NCBI GenBank assembly: GCA_900551415.1
Contig: URWB01000025.1
Coordinates: 1-23,207, forward strand
Direction: 5' to 3'
Source: an uncultured Eubacteriales bacterium
GTDB lineage: Bacteria; Bacillota; Clostridia; Peptostreptococcales; Anaerovoracaceae
Length of the DNA stretch: 23,207 nt
Shown piece after piece: positions 1-6,469 of this stretch (position 1 is the stretch's first letter; every line of letters begins with the position of its first letter). A model generated the notes under the pieces. That model was not told the DNA's origin, ran no database searches, and worked only from the letters and a program-made list of their open reading frames with translations. The translations under genes and the position numbers were made by a program.

Positions 1-823
1 TCTGGTTTAAATAGTTCTTACGAATATTTGTTAATCTGTGATTTACTTTAAGTAAAAGTTTTTCATTTTTAACTATATTATGAGTTTTGCAGTATTTTCC
101 TTTCTCTTTATTTTGTTCATACTTTCGAGATACACTACGTTGTAATCTACGCTTGCGTTTCTCTAATTTCTTTACTGCTTGACTTTTATTTATGTTTTTA
201 TACTTAACGGCATCAGAGCAGACAGCCAGATCTTTGATTCCCAAATCTATGCCGATTCCATCATTGTTAAGCCTGTCCTTGCAGTCCGGAAATTCTACAC
301 ATACGCTAATCCACCAATTTAATCCATCAAAGGATACTCTCGGATTCATATATTTAGCATCTGTGGGAATACGTCCATGTTCTGCGAGTCTTACCCAGTT
401 CAGTTTTTGTTTATTCTCTTTTTTACTAGAAGAAAACCCTTCAAATTTAACATGCGTATCACTAAATTGTATCTTGATATTATCTTGATAGAATTTAGGC
501 ATTGATTTCTTTTTCGACTTGAACCTTGGGTATCGTTGTAAACCCTTGAAAAAGTTTTTATAGGCTAAGCAAGCATCTTTCATTGCCTGCTTCGTTACAT
601 TATTTGAAATGTTTAGCAGCCACGCATATTCATCAGAATGTCTAAGCTTGGTAAATTCCTTTCTGAGTTCTGAATTCGAGAGGAATCTGCCGCCTTTTTC
701 ATAGTTTTCCTTTTCCTTAGCTAAAGCCCAATTATAAGCAAATCTTGCAGCACCTGCATACTGAAACATCTTAGTTTTCTGCACATTGTTTGGTATCAAC
801 ATTACTTTTATGGCTTTTACCAT
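1..823 (-). CDS. tnpB: IS607/IS200-IS605-type TnpB (RNA-guided nuclease), 3' part outside window
   Basis: The frame is open from the ATG at 823 to the window edge, giving 274 residues of a family usually about 370-430 long. It starts MVKAIKVMLIPNN and has the N-terminal TnpB/OrfB pattern with QYAGAARFAYNWAL at about residues 21-34, then an Arg/Lys-rich stretch. RuvC-I reads GIDLGIKDLAV, with the likely catalytic Asp at residue 193. RuvC-II, the zinc finger and RuvC-III would lie beyond position 1. The start is supported by AGGAGG, 5-6 nt upstream, and it overlaps the end of tnpA by 53 nt in another frame. TnpB proteins are known RNA-guided DNA nucleases that help retain the element. Their guide RNA normally comes from the tnpB 3' end, so it is not visible here. 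Confidence 0.9.
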   Translation of the reverse strand, partial: MVKAIKVMLIPNNVQKTKMFQYAGAARFAYNWALAKEKENYEKGGRFLSNSELRKEFTKLRHSDEYAWLLNISNNVTKQAMKDACLAYKNFFKGLQRYPRFKSKKKSMPKFYQDNIKIQFSDTHVKFEGFSSSKKENKQKLNWVRLAEHGRIPTDAKYMNPRVSFDGLNWWISVCVEFPDCKDRLNNDGIGIDLGIKDLAVCSDAVKYKNINKSQAVKKLEKRKRRLQRSVSRKYEQNKEKGKYCKTHNIVKNEKLLLKVNHRLTNIRKNYLNQ

Positions 824-1430
824 CTGTTTCCTCCTGTATCAATTCTTGAACAAGATTCTTGACTTTATTCGCTTGTTTTCCTTGTAACTTACAACTGAAT
901 ATTGTAATGATCTGTACCAAATCTTCAACGAGTTCTTGTTGCTCAGATTGTTCAGTATTGTCGATAATCTCAATCTCGCAGTTGTATAGTGAAGCTATAT
1001 ATTCTACTAACTCAAAACCAAATCTTAAAAGCCTATCTTTATACAAAACAACAACCTTTTCAACTTTATTTTGAGAAATGCGTTTTATTAGTTCTTGAAG
1101 TCCCTTTTTCTTGTAGTTAATACCTGAGCCAACATCACTCATTATCTCAAACGGTTGCCCTTTTGCCATAAGATATGTTTTTACATTATCAATCTGTCTT
1201 TCTAAGTCATCTTTTTGCTTGTGACTTGAAACACGACAATATCCGATTGTAATGCGATTTTTAGGCTTTATATTCATTACTTGGTTGAGCTGCTCATCAG
1301 AATAATATCTATAACCACTTGCTGTAGTATGATGAGGATGGAGTTTTCCATTAGAATCCCAATTTCGTAATGTTTGTGCAGATACGCCTATCATTTTTGA
1401 AAATTCATGTATAGAATAATATTTACTCAT
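771..1430 (-). CDS. tnpA: IS607-family transposase TnpA, serine recombinase with MerR-like DNA-binding domain
   Basis: This 219-residue protein has the normal IS607 TnpA size. The N-terminus (about residues 1-50) is a MerR-like helix-turn-helix with FSKMIGVSAQTLRNWDSNGKL and GYRYYSDEQL. The resolvase-type catalytic domain follows, starting near residue 60 with IGYCRVSSHKQKDDLERQ. The nucleophile is probably Ser68 of RVSS. The signature YKDRLLRFGFELVEYI is intact, and the C-terminus is helical. It would carry out cut-and-paste of a circular intermediate with little target specificity. The ATG at 1430 follows AGAGGTG at normal spacing. Its start region and promoter lie inside a nested inverted repeat, which suggests self-regulation. 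Confidence 0.93.
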   Translation of the reverse strand: MSKYYSIHEFSKMIGVSAQTLRNWDSNGKLHPHHTTASGYRYYSDEQLNQVMNIKPKNRITIGYCRVSSHKQKDDLERQIDNVKTYLMAKGQPFEIMSDVGSGINYKKKGLQELIKRISQNKVEKVVVLYKDRLLRFGFELVEYIASLYNCEIEIIDNTEQSEQQELVEDLVQIITIFSCKLQGKQANKVKNLVQELIQEETDGKSHKSNVDTKQCAEN

Positions 1431-1461
1431 AATATCACCTCTTTTCGATATTATTCTATAC
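1409..1461. repeat. Nested inverted repeats around the tnpA start codon and promoter
   Basis: Positions 1409-1422 (GTATAGAATAATAT) and 1448-1461 form a perfect 14-bp inverted repeat. A second perfect 8-bp repeat, 1429-1436 with 1447-1454, shares part of the same right arm. The ribosome binding site and ATG lie between the arms. As DNA this could be a TnpA operator or end-binding site. As RNA the two stems exclude each other, and either would loop out the tnpA ribosome binding site. Confidence 0.6.
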
Positions 1462-1481
1462 TAATAACTTATAAAAGTCAC
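1453..1481 (-). promoter_or_regulatory. Candidate tnpA promoter
   Basis: On the minus strand, GTGACT (1476-1481) and TAGAAT (1453-1458) are separated by exactly 17 nt. They match the -35 consensus at 4 of 6 positions and the -10 at 5 of 6. The -10 box lies within the outer arm of the inverted repeat at 1448-1461, so TnpA bound there could block RNA polymerase. This is a prediction by eye. Confidence 0.5.
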
Positions 1482-1500
1482 CATTGATTTATATATTTTT

Positions 1501-1719
1501 ATATGTTTTGTTTAACTGTTCTTTCCCTCGTATCTTTTCGTTTTGTTTTTTCTCTTTCTTGCTTGATATCTTTGTCTTTATTCCTTGAGATTTTATTTTA
1601 GCCTCTGTCTCTATTTCTGTCCCGCTGTCACCCTGCGGTTTTCGCTTCAGGCAAGGGCAGCAATGCGCCGCACGCCGCCTCACAGCATCAGAAATGCGGA
1701 GAAGATTTCGCATGCTGTC
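1501..1719. other. Non-coding junction between the IS607 element and the yhhN gene
   Basis: I see no convincing gene here. Base composition changes from AT-rich to GC-rich near 1630, probably marking the passage from transferred DNA to chromosome. An imperfect hairpin (CAGCAT at 1683-1688 pairing with ATGCTG at 1712-1717, with inner GAAA/TTTC pairs) lies just downstream of the yhhN stop. It has no T-run and is not a convincing terminator. Confidence 0.4.
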
Positions 1720-2412
1720 TCAGAGCAGCAGCGGAAACGCAGACAGCATGCCCATCGCACCGTAATAGAAGAGCAGCGCGCCTGCGCCTGTCCGTTGTTT
1801 TTTGATTATGCAAAAATATTTGTGCGCCAAAATAAAATCCGAGATCATGAACCATACTGCACCCAGACCCATAAGCAGTAGCGCCGGTTCTCCGCTGTGC
1901 GATAGGGCAAGATCCCAGCCCATGCCGCCGCACAGACCGACAACGACTGCGTAGACGAGGCTCGGCACAGCGTTTTGGCCGTAGCAAAAACGGTCCTTTG
2001 CCGCCGTCGCTGTATAGAACGTATACGCAAACAGAGCCAGCGGCACCAGCACCCAGCTCAGACTGAGTTGCCAGTGCAGCAATTTGCCGAACTCTATTAT
2101 AACAAAAATATGCGCAATTGCAAATGCCGCGACACCCAAGGTGAACTGCGGATTTTTGAGTTCATTATCGATCTCGTTGCTCAAGGCCAGCAGCACATCG
2201 CCGATGAAGCAGCACAGATAGGCAGGCAGGAGCGCCAGATAGATTGCCTGCCCGCTTGTCAGCCAGGTCACCGCCCCAATCAGCAGGAAACCGGTGCTTG
2301 CAAGCGTTTTCATGATCGTGTAACTCTGATAGTGCCGTCGGTACATCGCGCTTCCAGTCAGGACGACCAACAGCGGATAACACAGAAACAGTATGCCAAT
2401 CAGCAATTTCAT
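1720..2412 (-). CDS. YhhN family integral membrane protein (lysoplasmalogenase-like)
   Basis: This 230-residue, very hydrophobic protein has about seven to eight predicted membrane segments. Family motifs visible are FIGDVLLALSN near residue 70, the segment LGVAAFAIAHIFVIIEF around residues 93-109, and MISDFILAHKYF near residue 190. These match the YhhN/TMEM86 family, whose studied animal members hydrolyse the vinyl-ether bond of lysoplasmalogens. Many anaerobic Clostridia make plasmalogens, so a lipid-turnover role is plausible but inferred. The ATG at 2412 is preceded by GGAGG about 8 nt upstream. It has its own candidate promoter overlapping the 3' end of the preceding gene, so it may be expressed separately. 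Confidence 0.8.
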   Translation of the reverse strand: MKLLIGILFLCYPLLVVLTGSAMYRRHYQSYTIMKTLASTGFLLIGAVTWLTSGQAIYLALLPAYLCCFIGDVLLALSNEIDNELKNPQFTLGVAAFAIAHIFVIIEFGKLLHWQLSLSWVLVPLALFAYTFYTATAAKDRFCYGQNAVPSLVYAVVVGLCGGMGWDLALSHSGEPALLLMGLGAVWFMISDFILAHKYFCIIKKQRTGAGALLFYYGAMGMLSAFPLLL

Positions 2413-2472
2413 CTTCCGCGCCTCCTTTTCTTTTCCTCGTTCTTTCTATTGTTAAGAAATTGTTTATTTTTG

Positions 2473-2501
2473 ATTTTATCACATTTTATTTGTTTTGTAA
2501 A
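2473..2501 (-). promoter_or_regulatory. Candidate promoter of the yhhN gene
   Basis: On the minus strand, TTTACA (2496-2501) and TAAAAT (2473-2478) each match the sigma-A consensus at 5 of 6 positions and are separated by exactly 17 nt. The -35 box lies in the last codons of the upstream FAD oxidoreductase gene and the -10 directly follows its stop codon. The following 60 nt before the yhhN start are AT-rich. Confidence 0.6.
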
Positions 2502-4026
2502 CGTCTGCGAATCCGGCCGCAGAGACACGTTTTTGGATCAGTCTGCGCTCTGTGCTGTAGAGCTTTTGCTCCTGCATGCGCTGAAAATACAAGCCGCCGG
2601 CGAAGGTCAGACGCTTTTGGAAGCCCTCCGGTGTTTCGAGCATCTCATTGGCAAAGGCGATGATGTCACCGACTGCCAGCGTACGCGGCAGGCGCAGGAG
2701 AGGCTGTTCCGCGTCCGTGCCCGCTGCCATACGCCCCGCGTTATAGCCTGCGAGGCTGCCGGTCGTGATCGCCTCCGTATGGCCGACGAAGAAACCGGAT
2801 TTTTCGCCGCCGAGGAATAGATTCTCGATGCCGCGCGCACGCATCGTATCGTCACGCAGTCCTACTGCCATGTAGCGCATCGAGTTTCCTTTGCCGCCCG
2901 CGTAAGGATCGACAAAGCGTGCGTTCTCCAGCCCATCGACCCGGCGCAGCTCCTCGAGATTGAAATAGGAGGTCATCAGCTTTGCGTGCCCGGTATCGAT
3001 GAGAATGATATTTTCGGCGAACGGGTCGAGCGCGTACTGCTGGCAGACCTTTTGGTCGAGCTTTTCCTTATGTACCAGCTCCGGCGGCAGCGGGATCACG
3101 ACGAAGCCGTCCTGGTTCAGCTTCTTTTGGAGCTTCTGGCTGAGCGTGCGCTTTTCGAGTTTGCAGGAACCGCTGAAAGCGCCCGGCATGCCGTTTGAGC
3201 GCTCCCCGCTGATGTCACACAGACCAGCTCTTTCGGTTAAACTGACGCGCGGACCAAAAGCAGGACAGCGCAGGATGCACATCGCGCAGCCGTTCCCGTA
3301 TTTCGTACAGTTTCCCATCGGGCCGGTCGAACCGGTCGTTTCGACGAACACATCCCCGTCAAAGATCTCTCTGCGGTACTCGCCGCCATGCGCGTGTGTG
3401 AGCGCGACGACCGCGCGCAGGCGGCGCGGGCTGCTGCTTTCTTGCCGGGCTGCACCCGCGGGCTCCATGCCTTGCGCTGCTGCAGAGGCAGACGAGCACT
3501 CCACTGCAAGCGTGGCTTTTGCTTCTTGCAGTACTGCAGCAGCGGCAAGCTCCGCGTCTTGTTGAGCCGCGCTTGCTGACTTTGTTTCTCGCCGCGTTCT
3601 TGTTTTTCTCTCCGCGCCGGCTGTTTCCACGCACGCAGACGGCGCGCCGGCTGCGGTGTTCGCCAGCTCGACATCGACGACGCGCGTCATCATATGCAGC
3701 TCCACGCCCAGCTTCGTCAGCAGTCTGCGCACCTCAGGCTCTACCAGCGCGACATCATAGAAGCTCGCGTGCCGATGTCCCGGAAAATCAATATTTCGAT
3801 GGGTGCTGAGCCGGTCTGTAATTTCAAAGAGTTCGTCCGCGCCGAGCGCGATGTTTTCCTCGGCCGCGGTATAGCGTCCGTTGTTGCGCATGATGCCGCC
3901 GACATTACCAAGACCCAAAAGCAGATCCGTTTTTTCTAAAAGCTGTACCTCATGTCCCTGCTTGCGTGCGCGAATGGCAGCCGCGCACCCGGCCCAGCCG
4001 CCGCCGATAATCACAATTTTGCCCAT
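2479..4026 (-). CDS. FAD-dependent oxidoreductase, GidA/MnmG-like fold, with cysteine cluster
   Basis: The 515-residue protein opens with a Rossmann dinucleotide-binding motif, KIVIIGGGWAGCAAAIRA, followed by the acidic end of the second strand (LLEK). The C-terminal FAD contact reads GIENLFLGGEKSGFFVGHTE, then TTGSLAGYNAGR, resembling GidA-type flavoproteins. It is shorter than true MnmG (about 620) and lacks MnmG's typical start, so I do not call it MnmG. Residues 240-254 hold Cys in the pattern C-x6-C-x2-C-x3-C, plausible Fe-S ligands. Residues about 122-203 are an Ala/Ser/Gln-rich insertion breaking an otherwise conserved domain. The ATG at 4026 was chosen over an in-frame upstream start at 4101 because GGGAGG lies 6 nt before it and the fold begins there. 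That ribosome binding site is buried in a hairpin. The substrate is unknown. Confidence 0.75.
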   Translation of the reverse strand: MGKIVIIGGGWAGCAAAIRARKQGHEVQLLEKTDLLLGLGNVGGIMRNNGRYTAAEENIALGADELFEITDRLSTHRNIDFPGHRHASFYDVALVEPEVRRLLTKLGVELHMMTRVVDVELANTAAGAPSACVETAGAERKTRTRRETKSASAAQQDAELAAAAVLQEAKATLAVECSSASAAAQGMEPAGAARQESSSPRRLRAVVALTHAHGGEYRREIFDGDVFVETTGSTGPMGNCTKYGNGCAMCILRCPAFGPRVSLTERAGLCDISGERSNGMPGAFSGSCKLEKRTLSQKLQKKLNQDGFVVIPLPPELVHKEKLDQKVCQQYALDPFAENIILIDTGHAKLMTSYFNLEELRRVDGLENARFVDPYAGGKGNSMRYMAVGLRDDTMRARGIENLFLGGEKSGFFVGHTEAITTGSLAGYNAGRMAAGTDAEQPLLRLPRTLAVGDIIAFANEMLETPEGFQKRLTFAGGLYFQRMQEQKLYSTERRLIQKRVSAAGFADVYKTNKM

Positions 4027-4072
4027 AAAAAACCTCCCTTGCGTTCCTTCCTTTATAGGTATGCAAGGGAGG
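4027..4072 (-). promoter_or_regulatory. Hairpin plus T-tract burying the ribosome binding site of the FAD oxidoreductase gene
   Basis: A perfect 10-bp inverted repeat (CCTCCCTTGC at 4033-4042 with 4063-4072) is followed on the minus strand by six T residues (4032-4027) and then directly by the ATG at 4026. The ribosome binding site GGGAGG is the end of the 3' arm. The structure has the shape of an intrinsic terminator and would also block ribosome entry when folded. Confidence 0.65.
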
Positions 4073-4131
4073 GCAGTTTTAGTATCAGGACGGAAAGGCA
4101 AAGCCCGGCTTCTTCCTCTTCTGTGTCCTCT

Positions 4132-4902
4132 TCAGCGCGCATGCCCGTTCCCGTCGCTTTCCCTGCTATCCTGTGCGGAAAGAGACCCCCGCGATTTTTT
4201 GCGGGTAACAAAAAGGATCTCCGGCGGGCAGTTCGGCTGATTGCACATATCCGTATGCACGCAGTGATAGGTGCTGCGGTCGAGCGCCGCCGCCCAGCGC
4301 AGTACGGCCGCGCGCTCGATTTTGCCAGCTTCGTGTCCCCAGTACATGGTGACAGAGAGCAGCCCGCCGACGCTCAGCTTGTCCAAAGCAGCCTGCAGCG
4401 ATGCAAGCGTAGTTTCCGCCTGCGTTGCGCGCTCTTTGTCACCGCCCGGCAGATAACCGAGGTTAAAGACGATCAGACCGATCGGTTCGCTGACATAGTG
4501 CGCAAGATTTGCATGGCTCTCCTCGATGAGCGTAACGGCAGGCAGAACTGCAGGCGTCTCTGCCCGATCAGACCCCTTGTGCCCCCTGCCATCTGCCTGC
4601 GTTTGTGATAATGCCTGCACATCCCGCATGCCTGCAGCAAGCTGTGATGCCTGCGCTTGTGAGAGAATCTGTGCAGCACTGACGCCTGCCGCTTGCAGCG
4701 CCTCGCGGGTGCTGGCGATCGCGGACGGCTGAATGTCAAAAGCATAGACGCGCCTGCAGCGCGCCGCCAGCCATACCGTATCGTTTCCTCTGCCGCAGGT
4801 CGCGTCGACAGCCGCATATGCCCCGCTCGACAGCTGCGGCGACAGATAATGCGCCCAGATCGCCTGCGCCAGCTGTGTGGTATTTTGCAGTAGATTTTCC
4901 AT
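4132..4902 (-). CDS. YtqB/MnmM-like SAM-dependent methyltransferase
   Basis: This 256-residue Rossmann methyltransferase has SAM motif I VDATCGRGNDTVWLA at residues 32-46 and the acidic ribose contact in VYAFDIQ at 52-58. The motif IV region is FNLGYLPGGDK at 146-156. The signature LLSVTMYWGHEAGK and the tail NQPNCPPEILFVTRKK are typical of the YtqB family. Bacillus YtqB (MnmM) methylates the 5-aminomethyl group of U34 in tRNA; assignment of that activity here is by family. Residues about 79-122 are a Ser/Gln/Ala-rich insertion where related proteins pass almost directly to the VxLIxxSH strand. The C-terminal 20 residues are polar. It follows the PyrK-like gene by 41 nt and precedes the FAD oxidoreductase by 105 nt. 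Start ATG at 4902. Confidence 0.82.
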   Translation of the reverse strand: MENLLQNTTQLAQAIWAHYLSPQLSSGAYAAVDATCGRGNDTVWLAARCRRVYAFDIQPSAIASTREALQAAGVSAAQILSQAQASQLAAGMRDVQALSQTQADGRGHKGSDRAETPAVLPAVTLIEESHANLAHYVSEPIGLIVFNLGYLPGGDKERATQAETTLASLQAALDKLSVGGLLSVTMYWGHEAGKIERAAVLRWAAALDRSTYHCVHTDMCNQPNCPPEILFVTRKKSRGSLSAQDSRESDGNGHAR

Positions 4903-4943
4903 CCTTTGTTCCTCTTTTTTTGCCTATCGATTTGTTACTGCTA

Positions 4944-6281
4944 CTATCTTACCACAGTTTCTGTCTGCGCGCACTTACATTTTCGCACCGTCACGCCGTC
5001 GCCATCTGTCTCGCTGCAGGCGCCGCAGATGCCGATGCCGCAGCAGATGTTGGCATGATTTGGCAGCAGCAGGCAGCGGTTCCGCGCTTGGCTTATAGCA
5101 TCCTCACGATCTTTGAGACCGCAGGTGCTGTCCTGCACGCACGCCGCGCCATCGAACGCGGCGCTTTTTAGAAATGCTTTTTTTGCTTGCGCAGCGTAGT
5201 AGGGCGATGCCAAAAATAAAGTCTGCCTGCTCTCCGCTATCAGCACCGCTGCCCGTTCCATCTCTGACGCCAGACGGATCGGCTGCCAGGGGATCAGCTG
5301 CCCGTCCTGTGTCCTGAGATAGTCCGTAAGAAAATCCGCAGTCAGCTTATCGGTGTCAATCAGCAGTCTCAACCCAGACGCGAGCCTTTGTTTCTTCTCC
5401 GCCGCAGCTGCTCGGCCAGCCTGCGCGCCAGAGATGGCAGACGCAGCTGATGCTGTACCAACTGTCGAAAGCTGCGCATCGGTTGCCGCGGCTTCCGCCT
5501 GAGAATCGGCAGCTGAGTCTTGTGCCTGACAAGCAGAAGAGATGTCTTGCGTTCCTGCCTGACAAAATCGTTCCACCATGTTGATCAGTGGCGCGATAGC
5601 GGTTCCCTTGGCGATGACCAGCAGCGGGTCCGCCGGATGCAGGACGCCGCGCCCCAATGCGGTCAGGCCGCCATAGAATGGTCCGCGGATACGCCAAGGC
5701 GCTGTCAGGTCCTGCAGGAGCGCCCTGCTTTTGGGACCGATCGGCTGGATCGCGATCTCGATTTGCCCGCCGCCTGCTGCGTCAATTGCCGGTGGGAACG
5801 CCGATGCTGGAATCAGATCTGTATCAGTTTTGATAGAAGCAGATTGTATATCAGTTGATGCAGAGCCTGCTGGTGCAGCACCCGCCGTTGACGCAGCAGC
5901 AGGGGTAGTATGGGATGCAGTGCCTGCCGCATAGGTGCTGCGCAGGACAGAGAGCGGGATCTGCCAGCCGAGGCTTTCGACGATGATGTAGGTGCCGAGG
6001 GTGCGGCAGCGCTGTGCAAGACCGCGCGGTACGGACAGCGTCACCACTGACAGGTGAGGGGCGTATTCCCGCACCGCAAGGATTGATGTTTTGTAAACGC
6101 GGGGCGCTTCCTGTGCGCACCCACCCTGCTGCAGCCAGGTCGTATAGGGACAGCTGCCGCGCCAGCTTTCGCCGCAGGCACACACGCCGTCCCGGCACAT
6201 TCGGCAGGTATAGCACTGCCCGGCTTCCATTAAGATACATGGGCACTTTTCCGTACCCACATCGACACATCGATATTCCAT
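4944..6281 (-). CDS. PyrK-like FAD/NAD-binding electron-transfer protein with two cysteine clusters
   Basis: This 445-residue protein ends with NICCGIGICGACSE (about residues 411-424) followed by CKC, resembling the 2Fe-2S domain of dihydroorotate dehydrogenase electron-transfer subunits (PyrK) and related sulfide/ferredoxin-NADP reductase subunits. The middle has a flavin-reductase barrel (residues about 63-115) and an NAD-domain start, LLVIAKGTAIAPLINMVERF, at 220-239. The first 55 residues hold ten cysteines, including CYTCRMC and CAC, absent from classic PyrK and enough for further Fe-S clusters. Two Ala/Ser/Thr-rich insertions (about 116-170 and 240-297) explain the length over the usual 250-280. 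There is no pyrD nearby, so pyrimidine synthesis is unlikely. It probably passes electrons between NAD(P)H and an unknown partner, perhaps the downstream FAD oxidoreductase. The ATG at 6281 follows GAGAGGGGA. Confidence 0.75.
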   Translation of the reverse strand: MEYRCVDVGTEKCPCILMEAGQCYTCRMCRDGVCACGESWRGSCPYTTWLQQGGCAQEAPRVYKTSILAVREYAPHLSVVTLSVPRGLAQRCRTLGTYIIVESLGWQIPLSVLRSTYAAGTASHTTPAAASTAGAAPAGSASTDIQSASIKTDTDLIPASAFPPAIDAAGGGQIEIAIQPIGPKSRALLQDLTAPWRIRGPFYGGLTALGRGVLHPADPLLVIAKGTAIAPLINMVERFCQAGTQDISSACQAQDSAADSQAEAAATDAQLSTVGTASAASAISGAQAGRAAAAEKKQRLASGLRLLIDTDKLTADFLTDYLRTQDGQLIPWQPIRLASEMERAAVLIAESRQTLFLASPYYAAQAKKAFLKSAAFDGAACVQDSTCGLKDREDAISQARNRCLLLPNHANICCGIGICGACSETDGDGVTVRKCKCAQTETVVR

Positions 6282-6469
6282 AAAATCCCCTCTCTCCGCT
6301 TACCGCTCTCTCACAGGATCGCATTGCGGCAGCATCGTCGGATGCCCACACCGTCTACGCCGGGCACCCTTTTACTAAAAACATGTCGTAAATGCTCTGC
6401 CAATCATCGCGGCATGACTGTCAATGCAAGACCCTCTCATCCGTTGCTTGGCTGCCGCGGGCGCGAAGT
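6282..6469. other. Intergenic spacer between dac and the PyrK-like gene
   Basis: This 188-nt gap separates two minus-strand genes. I found no gene and no terminator with a clear T-run. A weak stem (GGTGCCC with GGGCATC on the minus strand, around 6343-6372) is present. A promoter for the downstream genes could lie here but none is clear by eye. Confidence 0.3.

Larger units (their letters stand above)
1..1500 (-). mobile_element. IS607-family insertion sequence, partial (tnpA + 5' two thirds of tnpB)
   Basis: A serine-recombinase TnpA gene is followed by an overlapping TnpB gene, the standard IS607 arrangement. The element is clearly more AT-rich than the chromosome from about 1630 onward, which suggests recent transfer. 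The tnpB end and the right end lie outside the window. IS607 elements have no long terminal inverted repeats and usually make no target duplication, so the left boundary is only estimated. It must lie beyond the candidate tnpA -35 box (to 1481), and the AT-rich stretch runs to about 1620. Confidence 0.85.

Noticed and set aside
192..488. Small plus-strand open frame of 98 codons at the left end
   Set aside because: Antisense to tnpB, whose minus-strand frame is open and has the RuvC-I motif.
1975..2820. Plus-strand open frame of 281 codons
   Set aside because: It spans antisense of the YhhN gene, a promoter region and the 3' part of the FAD oxidoreductase; no family resemblance.
3237..3674. 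Other-frame open stretches over the Ala-rich insertion as evidence of a frameshifted gene
   Set aside because: The main frame runs through without a break and resumes conserved FAD oxidoreductase sequence on both sides.
2479..4026. Calling the FAD oxidoreductase MnmG (gidA)
   Set aside because: It is about 100 residues short, lacks the usual MnmG N-terminal pattern and has an unrelated cysteine cluster.
4944..6281. Calling the PyrK-like protein true PyrK of pyrimidine synthesis
   Set aside because: No pyrD or other pyrimidine gene nearby, and the cysteine-rich N-terminus and insertions are not PyrK features.
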